This document shows, in pieces, positions 46,252-56,050 of a stretch of DNA of 64,000 nucleotides. The notes beneath the pieces are model-generated. The model did not search any database and was not told the DNA's origin. It saw nothing but the letters and a program-made list of their open reading frames with translations. This DNA comes from Aerococcus sanguinicola. GTDB taxonomy: Bacteria; Bacillota; Bacilli; Lactobacillales; Aerococcaceae. Position numbers and translations under genes: made by a program. Every line of letters starts with the position of its first letter. Within the stretch, counting starts at the first letter, position 1. Location of the stretch: assembly GCF_001543145.1 (NCBI RefSeq), contig NZ_CP014160.1, positions 310,001 to 374,000 on the forward strand, in the 5' to 3' direction.

Positions 46252-46956
46252 CTACTGGTCTTTCTTTGCGAGTTGGTCTAAGGCTTCTTGGGCCGCCGCT
46301 TGTTGGGCGGCCTTCTTGGACTGGCCCTGGCCCTCCCCGATGACTTGGCCGTCGAGCGATACAGCCATGCGGAAGACCCGGTTGTGGGCTGGTCCGCTCT
46401 CTTCAAGTAGGTCATAGGAGAGGTTGATCTCACCATTCTTCTGTAATTCTTCCTGGAGGGCCGTCTTAGGGTCCATTTGACGGTCAAAGCGCCCGGCCTT
46501 GATCTTGGGGTAGATATTGTCGGCTAGGATCACTTCGACAGCTTCCAGGCCCAGGTCCTTGTAGACCGCCCCGCAGACCGCTTCGTAGAGGTCGCAGAGG
46601 AGGCCGGGACGCTTTCGCCCGCCGTTAGCTTCTTCCCCCTTGCCCAGGCGGATCAAGCGGTCCAAGCCCAGTTCCACACAGCGCTTGGACAGGCTCTCTT
46701 CGCAGACAATCCGGGCCCGGAAGCGGGAGAGATCACCTTCGCGGAGTTCGGGATAGTGGGCATAGAGGTAGTTGGAGACGAGGAGCTCAATCACTGCATC
46801 TCCTAAGAATTCAATTCGTTCATTGTCATTCAGGTCTTCGCGCTTCTTCTCATTCACATAGCTGGAATGGGTGAAGGCTGTTTCATAATAAGCCAAATTC
46901 TGGATTTCTAAACCGAATTGGCTGGAAAATAAGTCCTTAATCGCATCAAAATTCAT
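46252..46956 (-). CDS. rnc: Ribonuclease III
   Basis: 234 residues: catalytic motif NERIEFLGDAVIELLV, second acidic site DLYEAVCGAVYKDLG, and a C-terminal dsRNA-binding domain (DPKTALQEELQKNG, then GEGQGQSKKAAQQAAAQEALDQL). Cleaves rRNA precursors and other double-stranded RNA. I start at 46956 (MNFDAIKDLF); the open frame runs 48 codons farther upstream only because it crosses a Family A element. Confidence 0.95.
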   Translation of the reverse strand: MNFDAIKDLFSSQFGLEIQNLAYYETAFTHSSYVNEKKREDLNDNERIEFLGDAVIELLVSNYLYAHYPELREGDLSRFRARIVCEESLSKRCVELGLDRLIRLGKGEEANGGRKRPGLLCDLYEAVCGAVYKDLGLEAVEVILADNIYPKIKAGRFDRQMDPKTALQEELQKNGEINLSYDLLEESGPAHNRVFRMAVSLDGQVIGEGQGQSKKAAQQAAAQEALDQLAKKDQ

Positions 46957-47008
46957 TCCAATCGCTCGCTTTCTTTTTTTGTAATGGGTAAAATTTATGA
47001 TAATAACT

Positions 47009-47192
47009 GTGCTGATGAGCATCCGTTGCGCTGTTGAATTTGGTCCTTGAAAAGCCATGGCACCGGCTCGAGCCTCGGTCTCTCGCCTAGCAAATCTCAA
47101 ACGGACCGTACGGCTAAAGCCTACGCTCCGTAATTCGCTTTACTTGCTTTTCCATGGCTAAGGACCAACTTCAACGCTCCACTACTGCTCAT
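47009..47192 (-). repeat. Family A element, short form
   Basis: GTGCTGATGAGCATCC to CACTACTGCTCA, 53 bp upstream of the rnc start. Arms TTTGGTCCTTGAAAAGCCATGG and CCATGGCTAAGGACCAA pair. It creates a false N-terminal extension of rnc. Confidence 0.85.
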
Positions 47193-47486
47193 AAAATAAA
47201 TTGTTAAATTTATGAAATCTTATCAGCAATTACAAAATCTAATAAAATAAATTCTTTATGAATTCTACTAATAAACATTCCTTCACTTTTTAAATCGCAG
47301 TAATTGCATCTCTTTTGATAATTCCAAATTATTCCAGAAGAGAGCTACCCTTTTGGTAGTACACTTTGGTCATTATTGCGTTTCTAAATATGCAACGATT
47401 ACTGCTGCTAAAATAAAACCAAGGTTTACTAGTCTGATTTAAATTTTATTTTAGCACTGATATTCAAATATTTTTACTATTTAATT
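47193..47486. other. A/T-rich spacer between two Family A elements
   Basis: No reading frame, promoter, terminator or repeat unit could be supported here. The flanking elements face each other with their TGAGCAGG ends toward this spacer. Confidence 0.4.
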
Positions 47487-47669
47487 GTGAGCAGGAGTGG
47501 AGCTTGAAAGTGATCGTTAGCCGTGACCAAGCAAGTGAAGCGAATTATGGAGAGTTGGCGCAAGCCTTACTCTCCGTTTGAGTCTCGCTAGGTGAGGGAC
47601 CTTGGCCCGAACCGGTGCCTCGGCTCTTTAACGATCACTTTCAAGACGGAACGGATGCTCACTAGCACA
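47487..47669 (+). repeat. Family A element, short form
   Basis: GTGAGCAGGAGTGGAGC to GCTCACTAGCAC. Hairpin 1 is TGGAGAGT/ACTCTCCG around TGGCGCAAGCCTT. It lies about 34 nt beyond the acpP hairpin. Confidence 0.85.
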
Positions 47670-47702
47670 GTTTAAAATATTTATACCGAAATAAATAGAC
47701 TA

Positions 47703-47742
47703 AGCGATGGAATATCCAGCAGGGCTCGGACATTCCATCGCT
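47703..47742 (-). terminator. acpP terminator-like hairpin
   Basis: AGCGATGGAAT and ATTCCATCGCT form a perfect 11-bp stem with an 18-nt loop, 9 nt after the acpP stop; the T tract is weak. Confidence 0.65.
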
Positions 47743-47750
47743 ATCTATCC

Positions 47751-48002
47751 TCAGGCTTTATCTTCGGCTGAGGGGACATTATCGCGGATGTAATCGAGGA
47801 CATCCCCCACCGTTTCAATCGACTCCACTTTGTCATCGGGGATCTGGATGCCGAAGATGTCTTCGAGTTCCATAATCAATTCCACCACGTCAAGGGAGTC
47901 GGCGCCGAGATCGTCAGTGAAGGACAGGTCCCGGCTGACGCGTTCGGCTTCCACTCCGTAGCGGTCAATGATCATTTGAAAGACTTTTAACTCCACTTCC
48001 AT
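47751..48002 (-). CDS. acpP: Acyl carrier protein
   Basis: An 83-residue acidic protein carrying acyl chains on 4'-phosphopantetheine at the Ser of GADSLDVVELIMELED (about residue 38). It follows plsX with one base between, so the two are co-transcribed for phospholipid precursor supply. No other fab genes lie in the window. Confidence 0.94.
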   Translation of the reverse strand: MEVELKVFQMIIDRYGVEAERVSRDLSFTDDLGADSLDVVELIMELEDIFGIQIPDDKVESIETVGDVLDYIRDNVPSAEDKA

Positions 48003-48003
48003 C

Positions 48004-49029
48004 TCAATCTTCCTCTTTCTCTCTTTGGGCTAAAGCTTCAAAGTCTTGGGCTAGTTGGTCGTAAAGCTGGCTAGAAACCATCTGCCGGGCTTGGAGGATG
48101 GCATAGTAAAAGGCGTCGTCCTTTGCTGAGCCGTGGCATTTGAGGACCGGCTGCTTGACGCCGAAGACCACTCCAGCCCCAATATTATCGGAGTTGAGGC
48201 CCGCAAAGGCAGTTTTGAGGTCTTCCTTGACTAAGAGGCCAGCGACCTTGCTCTTCCAGGAGGCCGTCTTCAAGGTATCGGACAAGAGGGTCACGAAGGC
48301 CTTGCTGGCACCTTCCAGGCTCTTGAGGACCATGTTGGCCGCAAAACCATCTGCCACGACCACATCGCAGGCATCGTTGAGGACCTCGCTGGGTTCCACA
48401 TTGCCGATGAAATTGATCGTCTCTTCCTGGCTGAGGAGCTCATAGGCCGCCTGGGTGAGCTGGTTGCCCTTGCCGGCTTCCTTGCCATTGTTCAAAAGAC
48501 CGATCCGGGCCTGGTCAATCCCCTTGACCGCCGCCATGTAGGCCGAGCCCATGATGGCGTATTGGTGGAGGTGGGCCGGCTTGTTGTCCACATTAGCGCC
48601 CCCGTCGATCAGGACCCAGGACTTGTTGAAGTCTGTAAAGCAGGGCATGTTGACCAGGAAGGCGGGCCGGCTAATCCCTTTCATCCGCCCCACCTGCATG
48701 AGGGCTCCGGCCATCAGAGCGCCCGAATTGCCGGCTGAGATAAAGGCGTCGGCCTGGTCCTTGCGCACGGCCTTTAAGCCGAGAACCATGGAAGATTTTT
48801 TCTTCTGGCGCAGGGCCTTGACGGGTTCTTCAGCAGTACCGATGACTTCCTCTGCCTCGACGATTTGGAGGTTAGCCGGCAGGTTGTCGGGCAGATAGGC
48901 AGCTAGGGCCTCCGTCTGGCCGTATAGTTGAATCTCTAAGTCTGGGTATTCCTGGGCAGCCTTGAGGGCGCCTCTCAGAGGAACTTCTGGGGCGTGGTCG
49001 CCGCCCATGGCATCAATTGCAATTCTCAT
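48004..49029 (-). CDS. plsX: Phosphate acyltransferase PlsX
   Basis: A 341-residue enzyme converting acyl-ACP to acyl-phosphate, first step of the PlsX/PlsY route. Typical blocks are RIAIDAMGGDHAPEVPLRGA, DAFISAGNSGALMAGAL, LIDGGANVDNKPAHL and LLNNGKEAGKGNQL. It follows recG by 49 nt and has AAAGGAG upstream. Confidence 0.96.
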   Translation of the reverse strand: MRIAIDAMGGDHAPEVPLRGALKAAQEYPDLEIQLYGQTEALAAYLPDNLPANLQIVEAEEVIGTAEEPVKALRQKKKSSMVLGLKAVRKDQADAFISAGNSGALMAGALMQVGRMKGISRPAFLVNMPCFTDFNKSWVLIDGGANVDNKPAHLHQYAIMGSAYMAAVKGIDQARIGLLNNGKEAGKGNQLTQAAYELLSQEETINFIGNVEPSEVLNDACDVVVADGFAANMVLKSLEGASKAFVTLLSDTLKTASWKSKVAGLLVKEDLKTAFAGLNSDNIGAGVVFGVKQPVLKCHGSAKDDAFYYAILQARQMVSSQLYDQLAQDFEALAQREKEED

Positions 49030-49078
49030 TGTTTTCTCCTTTAATCCTTGTTTTGTCTTGCTTCATTGGTCAAAAGGG

Positions 49079-51124
49079 CTAGGCCTGAACATCCTGGTCC
49101 AGGGCCTTGAGATAGGCCAGGAGTTGGGGGTATTGCCCGGCGTGGGTCTCCAGATAGGGCATGAAGTAGCCCACATCCTGGCGGGCCGCTTCGAGGATGG
49201 TCGCATCCGCTAGGGGATCGGCCAGCTTGAAGCTAGGCAGGCCACTCTGCTTGGTGCCAAAATAATCCCCCGCCCCCCGGAGCTCCAGGTCAGCCTGGCT
49301 CAGGTAGAAACCGTCTGTCGACTGGGTCATGATGGCCATCCGCTCGCGACCGTTCTCGGTACGGGGGTCGGCAATCAGGACGCAGTAGGAGGGAGCATCC
49401 CCCCGACCCACACGCCCGCGCAACTGGTGGAGCTGGGCGAGGCCGAAGCGGTCGGCATCCAGGATCATCATAAAGGTCGCATTGGGGACATTGACCCCGA
49501 CCTCAACCACCGTGGTGGCCACCAAGACCTGGCTTCTTTGTTCCTGGAAGTCAGCCATGGCCTGGTCCTTCTCCTCATTGGACATTTTACCATGGAGGAG
49601 GCCCACCTGGAAGCGGCCCGCAAAGTAAGTGCAAAAGCGCTGGTAGATCTCTTCAGCGTTCTGGGCTTCCTGGGTCTCCGATTCCGCAATCAGGGGGCAG
49701 ATGATATAAGCCTGGTGGCCCAATCGAAGCTCCCCTTCCAATTGGTCCAGGGCCGTCTCTTCCTGGCTGGGCCGCAGCCAAGTCGTGGTGATGGGCTGGC
49801 GGCCGCTGGGCAGCTCCTTGAGCTTGGAGACGTCCATGTCGCCCATGGTGGTGATCTCCAGGGTCCTCGGGATAGGCGTTGCCGTCATGTAGAGGACATT
49901 AGGTAAGGCCCACTTGCCCTTCTCGATCAGGCGGGCCCGCTGCTTGACCCCGAAGCGGTGCTGCTCATCGATAATAATAAAGCCGAGCTGGGCAAAGTCG
50001 ACCTCGTCCTGGATCAGGGCATGGGTCCCAATCAAGAGATCCAGGTCTTCATTGGCCAGGTCGTCAAGAATCTGCCGGCGGTCGGCGGCCTTGGTCGAGC
50101 CCGTCAGGCAGGCCAGCTTAAGGTCAGGAGGCAGGAGGCTCTGGGCCGACTGGTAGTGCTGGTCGGCCAGGATTTCGGTAGGCACCATAAAAGCCCCCTG
50201 GTAGCCCCCGTAGACGGCCGCCATCAAGGCAATGAAGGCCACGACCGTTTTCCCGCTCCCCACATCCCCCTGGAGGAGGCGGTTCATCTGATAGGGCTGG
50301 CGGAGGTCGGCGCAGATCTCATTGACCACTTCTTTTTGCCCCTGGGTGAGTTCAAAGGGGATGGACTGGATAAAGCGGACCAGGGCCTGGTTGTCGTAAG
50401 CGATGGCAATGCCTTGTTCAGACCGGCGCTTGACCAGCTTGCGCCATTGGATGCGGAGGATATAGAGGAAGAATTCCTGGTACTTGATCTGGTAGCGGGC
50501 CTGGCGAGAAGCCTCCCCATCCGCTGGAAAGTGCATCCACTCCAGAGCTTGGCGGTGGGTCACTAGGCCATATTTCTCCCGCAATTCATCGGGCAGGACT
50601 TCTTCAATCTGGTCAGCGTAGAGCTCCCAGGCCTGACGGATATAAGTCACGAGCTGCTTCTGTGAGAGCCCCGACGTCAGCCGGTAGACCGAGGCTTGTT
50701 CGCTCAGGTCATCGGACTGGGCCAGGTCAATAATCCGCTGGCCAATCATCTGCTGGCGGTTGGCGTCGAACTTGCCGTAGACCACCAAGTCCTCCCCTAC
50801 CTTGACCTTGTCCTTGAGATAGGGCTGGTAGAAGAAGACCACCCGCAAGACCTCGTGCTGGACGGCCAGGGTGAAGGTCAGCCGGCTGCCCTTTTTGCCG
50901 CGAAAATAATCGATCACAGCGGGCGTTGTGACCCGGCCCATGACTGTCGCCTTCTGCCCATCCTCCAGTTCGGCCACATCCTCCACCGAGAGGTCCTCAT
51001 AGCGAAAAGGGAAGTGGTAGAGCAAGTCTTTCACCGTTACAATTCCAATTTTTTCCAGGCGGTCGGCCGTCTTGGGGCCTACCCCTGGGATCTTTGTCAC
51101 CGGATCGGAAAGACTTGACATCAT
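49079..51124 (-). CDS. recG: ATP-dependent DNA helicase RecG
   Basis: A 681-residue superfamily 2 helicase for replication fork reversal. An N-terminal HhH-like and wedge/OB region (KIPGVGPKTADRLEKIGI) is followed by RLLQGDVGSGKTVVAFIAL (Walker A), IIDEQHRFGVKQR (DExH), YMTATPIPRTL, and VEVGVNVPNATFM with QLHQLRGRVGRG. The start could be either of two adjacent ATG codons. Confidence 0.96.
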   Translation of the reverse strand: MMSSLSDPVTKIPGVGPKTADRLEKIGIVTVKDLLYHFPFRYEDLSVEDVAELEDGQKATVMGRVTTPAVIDYFRGKKGSRLTFTLAVQHEVLRVVFFYQPYLKDKVKVGEDLVVYGKFDANRQQMIGQRIIDLAQSDDLSEQASVYRLTSGLSQKQLVTYIRQAWELYADQIEEVLPDELREKYGLVTHRQALEWMHFPADGEASRQARYQIKYQEFFLYILRIQWRKLVKRRSEQGIAIAYDNQALVRFIQSIPFELTQGQKEVVNEICADLRQPYQMNRLLQGDVGSGKTVVAFIALMAAVYGGYQGAFMVPTEILADQHYQSAQSLLPPDLKLACLTGSTKAADRRQILDDLANEDLDLLIGTHALIQDEVDFAQLGFIIIDEQHRFGVKQRARLIEKGKWALPNVLYMTATPIPRTLEITTMGDMDVSKLKELPSGRQPITTTWLRPSQEETALDQLEGELRLGHQAYIICPLIAESETQEAQNAEEIYQRFCTYFAGRFQVGLLHGKMSNEEKDQAMADFQEQRSQVLVATTVVEVGVNVPNATFMMILDADRFGLAQLHQLRGRVGRGDAPSYCVLIADPRTENGRERMAIMTQSTDGFYLSQADLELRGAGDYFGTKQSGLPSFKLADPLADATILEAARQDVGYFMPYLETHAGQYPQLLAYLKALDQDVQA

Positions 51125-51173
51125 GCTTCACTTCCCTTCTAAATATTCTTCTTTAATTTTAACATAATTCGCC

Positions 51174-52193
51174 TTAAATCACTATCTCGCTCAAGATTTC
51201 CAGCAATTGTTTGCGGTAAATGTGGGCCGGCAATTGGTTGAGCACCATGAATTCGTCGCAGTCCAAGCGCTTCTTCAAGCTCTGGAGCTGGCTGGCCACC
51301 TGTTTGGGCGTCCCGACGACTTTTTGGTTCTTATTCGCCCTCAAGAGAGCTTTTTCTCGCTGGTCAAAGGGGAAATCGGCGGCATCATCGACCGAGAGGA
51401 GCTGGTAGACCGACCGCTTGTCGAACTTGAAGGCTAGGCTCCAATAGTCAACCGCCGTCTCCAGGGCGGGCAGAAGTTTCTCATCATAGGCCGCTACCAC
51501 ATATAGGGACACAATAACCCGGGGCTGGCTGAAGAAGGCGGAGGGCTCAAAATTGGCCCGGTAGTCAGCAATGGCCCGCTCAGCTTCCTTAAGGTCGCTG
51601 TTGATAAAGAGGCCGTAGTTCAAACCAAAACCCATCCGCGCTGCTGCTTGGACATTATTGGCACTCCCGGCTAGGATAAAGAGCTCGGGCTGGTCCCCCA
51701 CCCGGTGGGGAATCAAGAGCCGGTTGGCATAGGGATGGCCAGGCGGAAAAGAATTCGCCAAGAAAGCCGCCGTCGACTGGAGCTTCTCCTCATAGGTCAA
51801 GTCAGACTGGAAGAACTCCCGGTCCAGGATGTCATTCATAGCGTCCCCAGATCGGCTCTTGCCTAGGCCGGCATCGACGCGGTTGAGGTACATGGCCTGG
51901 AGGGTACGGATCTTCTCCGCCATCTGATAGGTCGACTGGTTATTGACCATGGCGCCACCAACCCCCACCCGGATCTGCTCGGTCTTCGAGGCAAAGTGCG
52001 CCGTCAGCAAGAAAGGACTCGAGCTAAAGATCGACGGTGTACTGTGGTGCTCCGCAAACCAGTAGCGCTTTAGCTGGAGCTGGTCCGCGTACTGGATCAG
52101 CTGGGCCGAGCTATCAAAAGCATCCGTCGCCGTCGTGTCCTTGTCCCGGGGAATAAAATCCAAAATCCCAATATTCGTCTGCTTGCCGTTCAT
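51174..52193 (-). CDS. LLM-class (luciferase-like) flavin oxidoreductase
   Basis: A 339-residue TIM-barrel protein of the bacterial luciferase-like family, using reduced FMN or F420-like cofactors; here FMN is expected. The family pattern is seen in LKRYWFAEHHSTPSIFSSSP, VGVGGAMVNNQSTYQMAEKIRTL, and RVDAGLGKSRSG. The start at 52193 (MNGKQTNIGILD) has GGGAGGAA upstream. It sits between recG and fakA, interrupting the usual order. Substrate unknown. Confidence 0.85.
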   Translation of the reverse strand: MNGKQTNIGILDFIPRDKDTTATDAFDSSAQLIQYADQLQLKRYWFAEHHSTPSIFSSSPFLLTAHFASKTEQIRVGVGGAMVNNQSTYQMAEKIRTLQAMYLNRVDAGLGKSRSGDAMNDILDREFFQSDLTYEEKLQSTAAFLANSFPPGHPYANRLLIPHRVGDQPELFILAGSANNVQAAARMGFGLNYGLFINSDLKEAERAIADYRANFEPSAFFSQPRVIVSLYVVAAYDEKLLPALETAVDYWSLAFKFDKRSVYQLLSVDDAADFPFDQREKALLRANKNQKVVGTPKQVASQLQSLKKRLDCDEFMVLNQLPAHIYRKQLLEILSEIVI

Positions 52194-52438
52194 TCCAACA
52201 TTCCTCCCACGCCCACTACCCACAAGCACTGGGCTCTGCAATTTTCCTCATTAAGCTTATTATAACACTAAATTATAGTTAGCCTACAAGCATTTCCCCT
52301 CCTGCCTATCCAAGCGCTGGCCAAAGCAAGCTGGGACCTATCAACTGAGCCGATCACTGGAGCTCCTATGTAGCGAACTTTTAGAGGTTTGGTACAGATT
52401 TTGTATTAAATATAGCGTGAATTGATGATTGAGACTGT

Positions 52439-52618
52439 GCTGGTGAGCATGCGTTTCGCTTTTAAATTGATCGTTAAAGAGCCGTGGCACCGGTTCGGGC
52501 CAAGGTCCCTCACCTAGCGAGACTCAAACGTCTCGTACGGCTAACGCCTACGATACGTAATTCGCTTCGCTTGCTTGGTCACGGCTAACGATCACTTTCA
52601 AGCTCCACTCCTGCTCAC
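52439..52618 (-). repeat. Family A element, short form
   Basis: GTGCTGGTGAGCATGCG to CACTCCTGCTCAC. Hairpin 1 is ACGTCTCGTA/TACGATACGT around CGGCTAACGCC, as in the copy at 40518 but opposite in orientation. Upstream of the LLM gene. Confidence 0.85.
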
Positions 52619-52829
52619 ACTTGACTTGCAAACAAATCTTGCATACCTATTAAAATTAAAATTGAAAATAAAAAAGAACTAATTAAAAGCAGGAAAACTC
52701 TAGTAGCACAAGTCTCATTGATACAGTATCTTTCATAGCTGATACTAGCTAAATAATAATTGAATAAATTTTCCTTAGCCCAAGTTTATCCACAAAATCG
52801 AAGCTTTGATCTGGAGTTTTTAGGATCAA
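52619..52829. other. A/T-rich intergenic spacer
   Basis: No supported gene, promoter or terminator. It separates a complete Family A element from rearranged remnants. Confidence 0.4.
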
Positions 52830-52937
52830 ATTCAAAAAAGACTTCATCCTCACTAGAAGAATCGTAGGCGTCAGCCGTACTCGCCCCATTAGAATTCAAG
52901 GCAAAAATTCAAAAGCAGAACGGATGCTCATGGCACC
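52830..52937 (+). repeat. Rearranged Family A remnants
   Basis: Contains scrambled pieces: a hairpin fragment GAATCGTAGGCGTCAGCCGTAC and a terminal arm AAATTCAAAAGCAGAACGG, ATGCTCATGGCACC. The order does not match an intact element. Confidence 0.55.
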
Positions 52938-53072
52938 ATTCCACAAAAAAAGGCCCCGCTTAAACGGCAGGACCCTTCTAGCAGCGCCATTTACATTGAC
53001 ACTGCTTTTTCTTCTCCATTATTGAAATGGATTCTTTATTTTTTGTAGTAGTGCTTACTCTACCATGCCCTT

Positions 53073-53375
53073 ATGAGCAGGAGTGGAGCTTTGAAGTTGG
53101 GCCTTAGCCATGATAAGCAAGCTTTAGGGTGCGAAGGCTAGCGGGAGAAATAGACCTCTGGAGCAAAGAGCCAGAGAAGACTGCAAGTCTTCGGCGGATC
53201 TTTGCGAAGAGGAGCTATTTCTGCTAGCCTGAACCCGACTAGATGTGAATTAGGGATAGTAGGCGCTAGCCGTACTAGCCCTTTGAAGCTTGCTAGGCGA
53301 GAGACCTTGGCTCGAGCCGGTGCCATGGCTCTTCAAGGCCCAAATTCAAAAGCGGAACGGATGCTCATCAGGCAC
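53073..53375 (+). repeat. Family A element carrying a Family B hairpin
   Basis: ATGAGCAGGAGTGGAGC to GGATGCTCATCAGGCAC, directly next to the fakA stop. A Family B unit sits between AAGCAAGC and TGTGAATTAGGG. Arms TTGGGCCTTAGCCATG and CATGGCTCTTCAAGGCCCAA pair. Confidence 0.85.
53122..53243 (+). repeat. Family B hairpin inside a Family A element
   Basis: TTTAGGGTGCGAAGG to CTGAACCCGACTAGA. Arms GGCTAGC/GCTAGCC, AGAAATAG/CTATTTCT, CAAAGA/TCTTTG and GAAGACT/AGTCTTC. Same type as the one at 21030. Confidence 0.85.
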
Positions 53376-53382
53376 CATCCCC

Positions 53383-55053
53383 CTATTCCACCGAAATCAA
53401 ATAAGCATAGACCGGTTGTTGGCCTTCGTGGACTTCCACTTCGATGTCCTCGTGCTTGGCTTCGACTTCCTCTGCCAAAGCCTCGGCTTCGTCTTGGCTC
53501 ACACCCTCGCCGAAGAAGAGGGTCACGATTTCGGAATCCTCATCCAGCATGGCCTCAACGGTGGCTAGGGTTTGGGCTTTTCGGTCAGCTTGGCTGCTGA
53601 TGATGTCGCCGTTGACGATGCCCATGTAGTCGCCTTCCTTAATGGTTAGGTCGCTAATCTTGGTATCGCGGACAGAGGTGGTGACTTGGCCGGACTTAAC
53701 ATAGGCCAGTTCGCTAGTCATGGCTTCCGCATTCTCATCCAGGCTGGCTTCTGGGTTGTAGCCCAGCATGGCAGTCAGGCCTTGGGAGATGGACTTGGAT
53801 TCCACCACGCGGGCGTCTTGGTCCAAGATCTCTGCCGCCTGCTTGGACGACATGAAGATGTTCTTGTTATTCGGCAAGATCAGATAGCTTTCCGCGTTAA
53901 CTTCTTGGGCCGCCTTGACAATGTCTTCCGTCGAGGGGTTCATGGTTTGACCGCCATTGATGACCTTGGAGACGCCCAGGCTTTGGAACATGTCTTGGAT
54001 GCCTTGGCCAGCTGCCACCGCAATCACGGCAATTTTTTCCTTAGGCTTAGCTGGCGCAGAGACTTGGGCCTTGCCTTCGAGGATGGTGTCGTGTTGGAGG
54101 CGCATGTTGTCGACCTTGATCTTAATCAGCGAGCCAAATTTTTGCCCGTATTCGAGCACTTGGCCGGGGTGTTCGGTGTGGACATGGACCTTGACCACTT
54201 CTTCGTCGTTAACCACCAGGAGCGAGTCGCCCAAGTCGTTGAGGAAGTTGCGGAAGGTCTCATAGTCGAAGCTGTCGGTAACGGTCTCCCCTTCGCCCAG
54301 TTTGACCATGATCTCCGTGCAGTAGCCATAAGTGATGTCTTCATTGGACACGGCATGGGAGGTCTTGAAGTAGTTTTCCTGGTGGGCCAGTTCCGTCACA
54401 TCTGCTTGGGACATCCCCACTTTGTCATCGACTGCAATCTTTTCACCCTTGAGCGCTTCTAAAAAGCCGGTGTAAATAATAAACAGGCCCTGGCCCCCAC
54501 TATCGACAACGCCCACTTCTTTGAGGACAGGTAGGAGGTCTGGCGTCTTGATCAGCGCTTCCTCAGCCCCCTTGTGGACTTCTTCCATGACATGGATAGG
54601 GTCGTCCTGCTGCTTGGCGGCGGCCATCCCGGCTTCTGCTGCCTCGCGCGCCACGGTTAGGATAGTCCCTTCCACCGGTTTCATCACCGCTTGGTAGGCC
54701 GTTTCCACCCCATGGTTAAAAGCATCCGCGAGGTCCTGGCCGGAGAGGACTTCCTTCTCCTCGCAACCCTTGGCAAAACCGCGGAATAACTGGGACAGGA
54801 TCACGCCGGAGTTACCCCGGGCGCCCATCAAGAGTCCCTTGGCGAGGTCTTGGGCCACCTGACCGACATCTTGGGCATTATTAGTCGTCACCAGGTCACA
54901 GCCTGAAGTGAAGGAAAGGCTCATATTCGTCCCTGTGTCCCCATCTGGAACCGGGAAGACGTTCAAGGAATTGACATATTCCGCCTGGTCTTCGAGGCGC
55001 TTGGCCCCTACCGAAATCATATTTTTTAACTCTTTTGCATCTATCGAATTCAC
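53383..55053 (-). CDS. fakA: Fatty acid kinase catalytic subunit FakA (YloV, DAK2 domain)
   Basis: A 556-residue protein that phosphorylates exogenous fatty acids bound to FakB. The N-terminal DhaL-type nucleotide domain shows NVFPVPDGDTGTNMSLS and MGARGNSGVILSQLFRG. The middle linker and C-terminal FakA domain follow, ending GQQPVYAYLISVE. It begins with GTG at 55053, six bases after GAGGAGG. It stands 21 nt after the Asp23 gene, as in Firmicutes generally. It resembles but is distinct from dhaL in this window. Confidence 0.92.
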   Translation of the reverse strand: MNSIDAKELKNMISVGAKRLEDQAEYVNSLNVFPVPDGDTGTNMSLSFTSGCDLVTTNNAQDVGQVAQDLAKGLLMGARGNSGVILSQLFRGFAKGCEEKEVLSGQDLADAFNHGVETAYQAVMKPVEGTILTVAREAAEAGMAAAKQQDDPIHVMEEVHKGAEEALIKTPDLLPVLKEVGVVDSGGQGLFIIYTGFLEALKGEKIAVDDKVGMSQADVTELAHQENYFKTSHAVSNEDITYGYCTEIMVKLGEGETVTDSFDYETFRNFLNDLGDSLLVVNDEEVVKVHVHTEHPGQVLEYGQKFGSLIKIKVDNMRLQHDTILEGKAQVSAPAKPKEKIAVIAVAAGQGIQDMFQSLGVSKVINGGQTMNPSTEDIVKAAQEVNAESYLILPNNKNIFMSSKQAAEILDQDARVVESKSISQGLTAMLGYNPEASLDENAEAMTSELAYVKSGQVTTSVRDTKISDLTIKEGDYMGIVNGDIISSQADRKAQTLATVEAMLDEDSEIVTLFFGEGVSQDEAEALAEEVEAKHEDIEVEVHEGQQPVYAYLISVE

Positions 55054-55074
55054 ATTAAACCTCCTCAAGCTTTC

Positions 55075-55437
55075 CTAGTCGACATCCGTTCGAATGCCTT
55101 GGACAAAGACATTCACCACGTTGGCAGAGAGGCCTAGAACCTTCTCTAACTCAAACTTCACAGAACTTTGGACGTTACGACAAATTTCGGAGATCTTAGT
55201 ACCATAGTTCACGATAATATAAACATCTACAACCACGCGTTGGTCTTCACTGTGGACCACCACGCCGCGCGCATAGTTTTCCCGGTTGAGAATTTCTTGG
55301 ATGCCGTCACGAATTTGATTCTTCGAAGCCATGCCGACCACGCCGTAGTTTTGGGTGGTGGCCTTGCCGACTACCATGGCAATGGCTTCGTCACTAATTT
55401 CAATTTCACCATGTTTTGCTTCCATTTTTACTGTCAT
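55075..55437 (-). CDS. Asp23/Gls24 family envelope stress protein (YloU)
   Basis: A 120-residue protein: EIEISDEAIAMVVGKATTQNYGVVGMAS, VVVDVYIIVNYGTKISEICRNVQ and VNVFVQGIRTDVD are typical of the family. Members coat the inner membrane and affect cell-wall homeostasis. AAGGAGG lies upstream; a TATAAT at 55536-55541 may be its promoter. First gene of the pair with fakA. Confidence 0.92.
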   Translation of the reverse strand: MTVKMEAKHGEIEISDEAIAMVVGKATTQNYGVVGMASKNQIRDGIQEILNRENYARGVVVHSEDQRVVVDVYIIVNYGTKISEICRNVQSSVKFELEKVLGLSANVVNVFVQGIRTDVD

Positions 55438-55647
55438 CTAAAAAGCCTCCTTATAGATATATGAAGCTATTAATTTAAAAAATCCTTATGAATAGTGTAA
55501 CGGATTCAAAGCACAATTTCTACACATTCTCTCTCATTATACTATATTCTTTAGCTAAATTATGTAAATTAAGACATTTATTATTTAAAAAGTGGGGTTA
55601 GCTAAGGAAAATGATAGTACAATCGGATTGTAAAAACACGAATTGAG

Positions 55648-55826
55648 AGTGAGCATGCGTTGCGCTGTTGAATTTGGTCCTTGAAGAGCCGTGGCACCGG
55701 TTCGGGCCAAGGTCCCTCACCTAACGAGCTTCAAAGGGCTAGTACGGCTTACGCCGACTATCCCTAATTCACATCGTTTGCTTGTTCACGGCTAAGGACC
55801 AACTTCAACGCTCCACTCCTGCTCAA
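55648..55826 (-). repeat. Family A element, short form
   Basis: AGTGAGCATGCGTTGCG to CACTCCTGCTCAA. Arms TTGGTCCTTGAAGAGCCGTGG and TCACGGCTAAGGACCAA pair; note that GCCGTG/CACGGC replaces GCCATG/CATGGC of other copies. Upstream of the Asp23 gene. Confidence 0.85.
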
Positions 55827-56050
55827 ACTTTAGTCTGCTTAATAAATATAATTATGCTTACTATTTCGATTGCGCAAATTATAAAGTGCTTTTAATAAAA
55901 ATGGTATTTTTTAGTACACAGTTGTTGATAGAATAAATATAAATTTCTTGAATGAGTGATTTTTTTATTATGAATAATTGCAGTATGGTTGGAGCAAGTA
56001 CCTAGCAAAAATATAAATGGCGAGTGAGCAAGCGTTGATTTATTGAAATC

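Noticed and set aside
46957..47100. N-terminal extension of RNase III by 48 codons
   Set aside because: The frame is open only because it crosses a Family A element; similar peptide strings occur in other copies (near 25900 and 53250) without any gene. The proper start has the family N-terminus.
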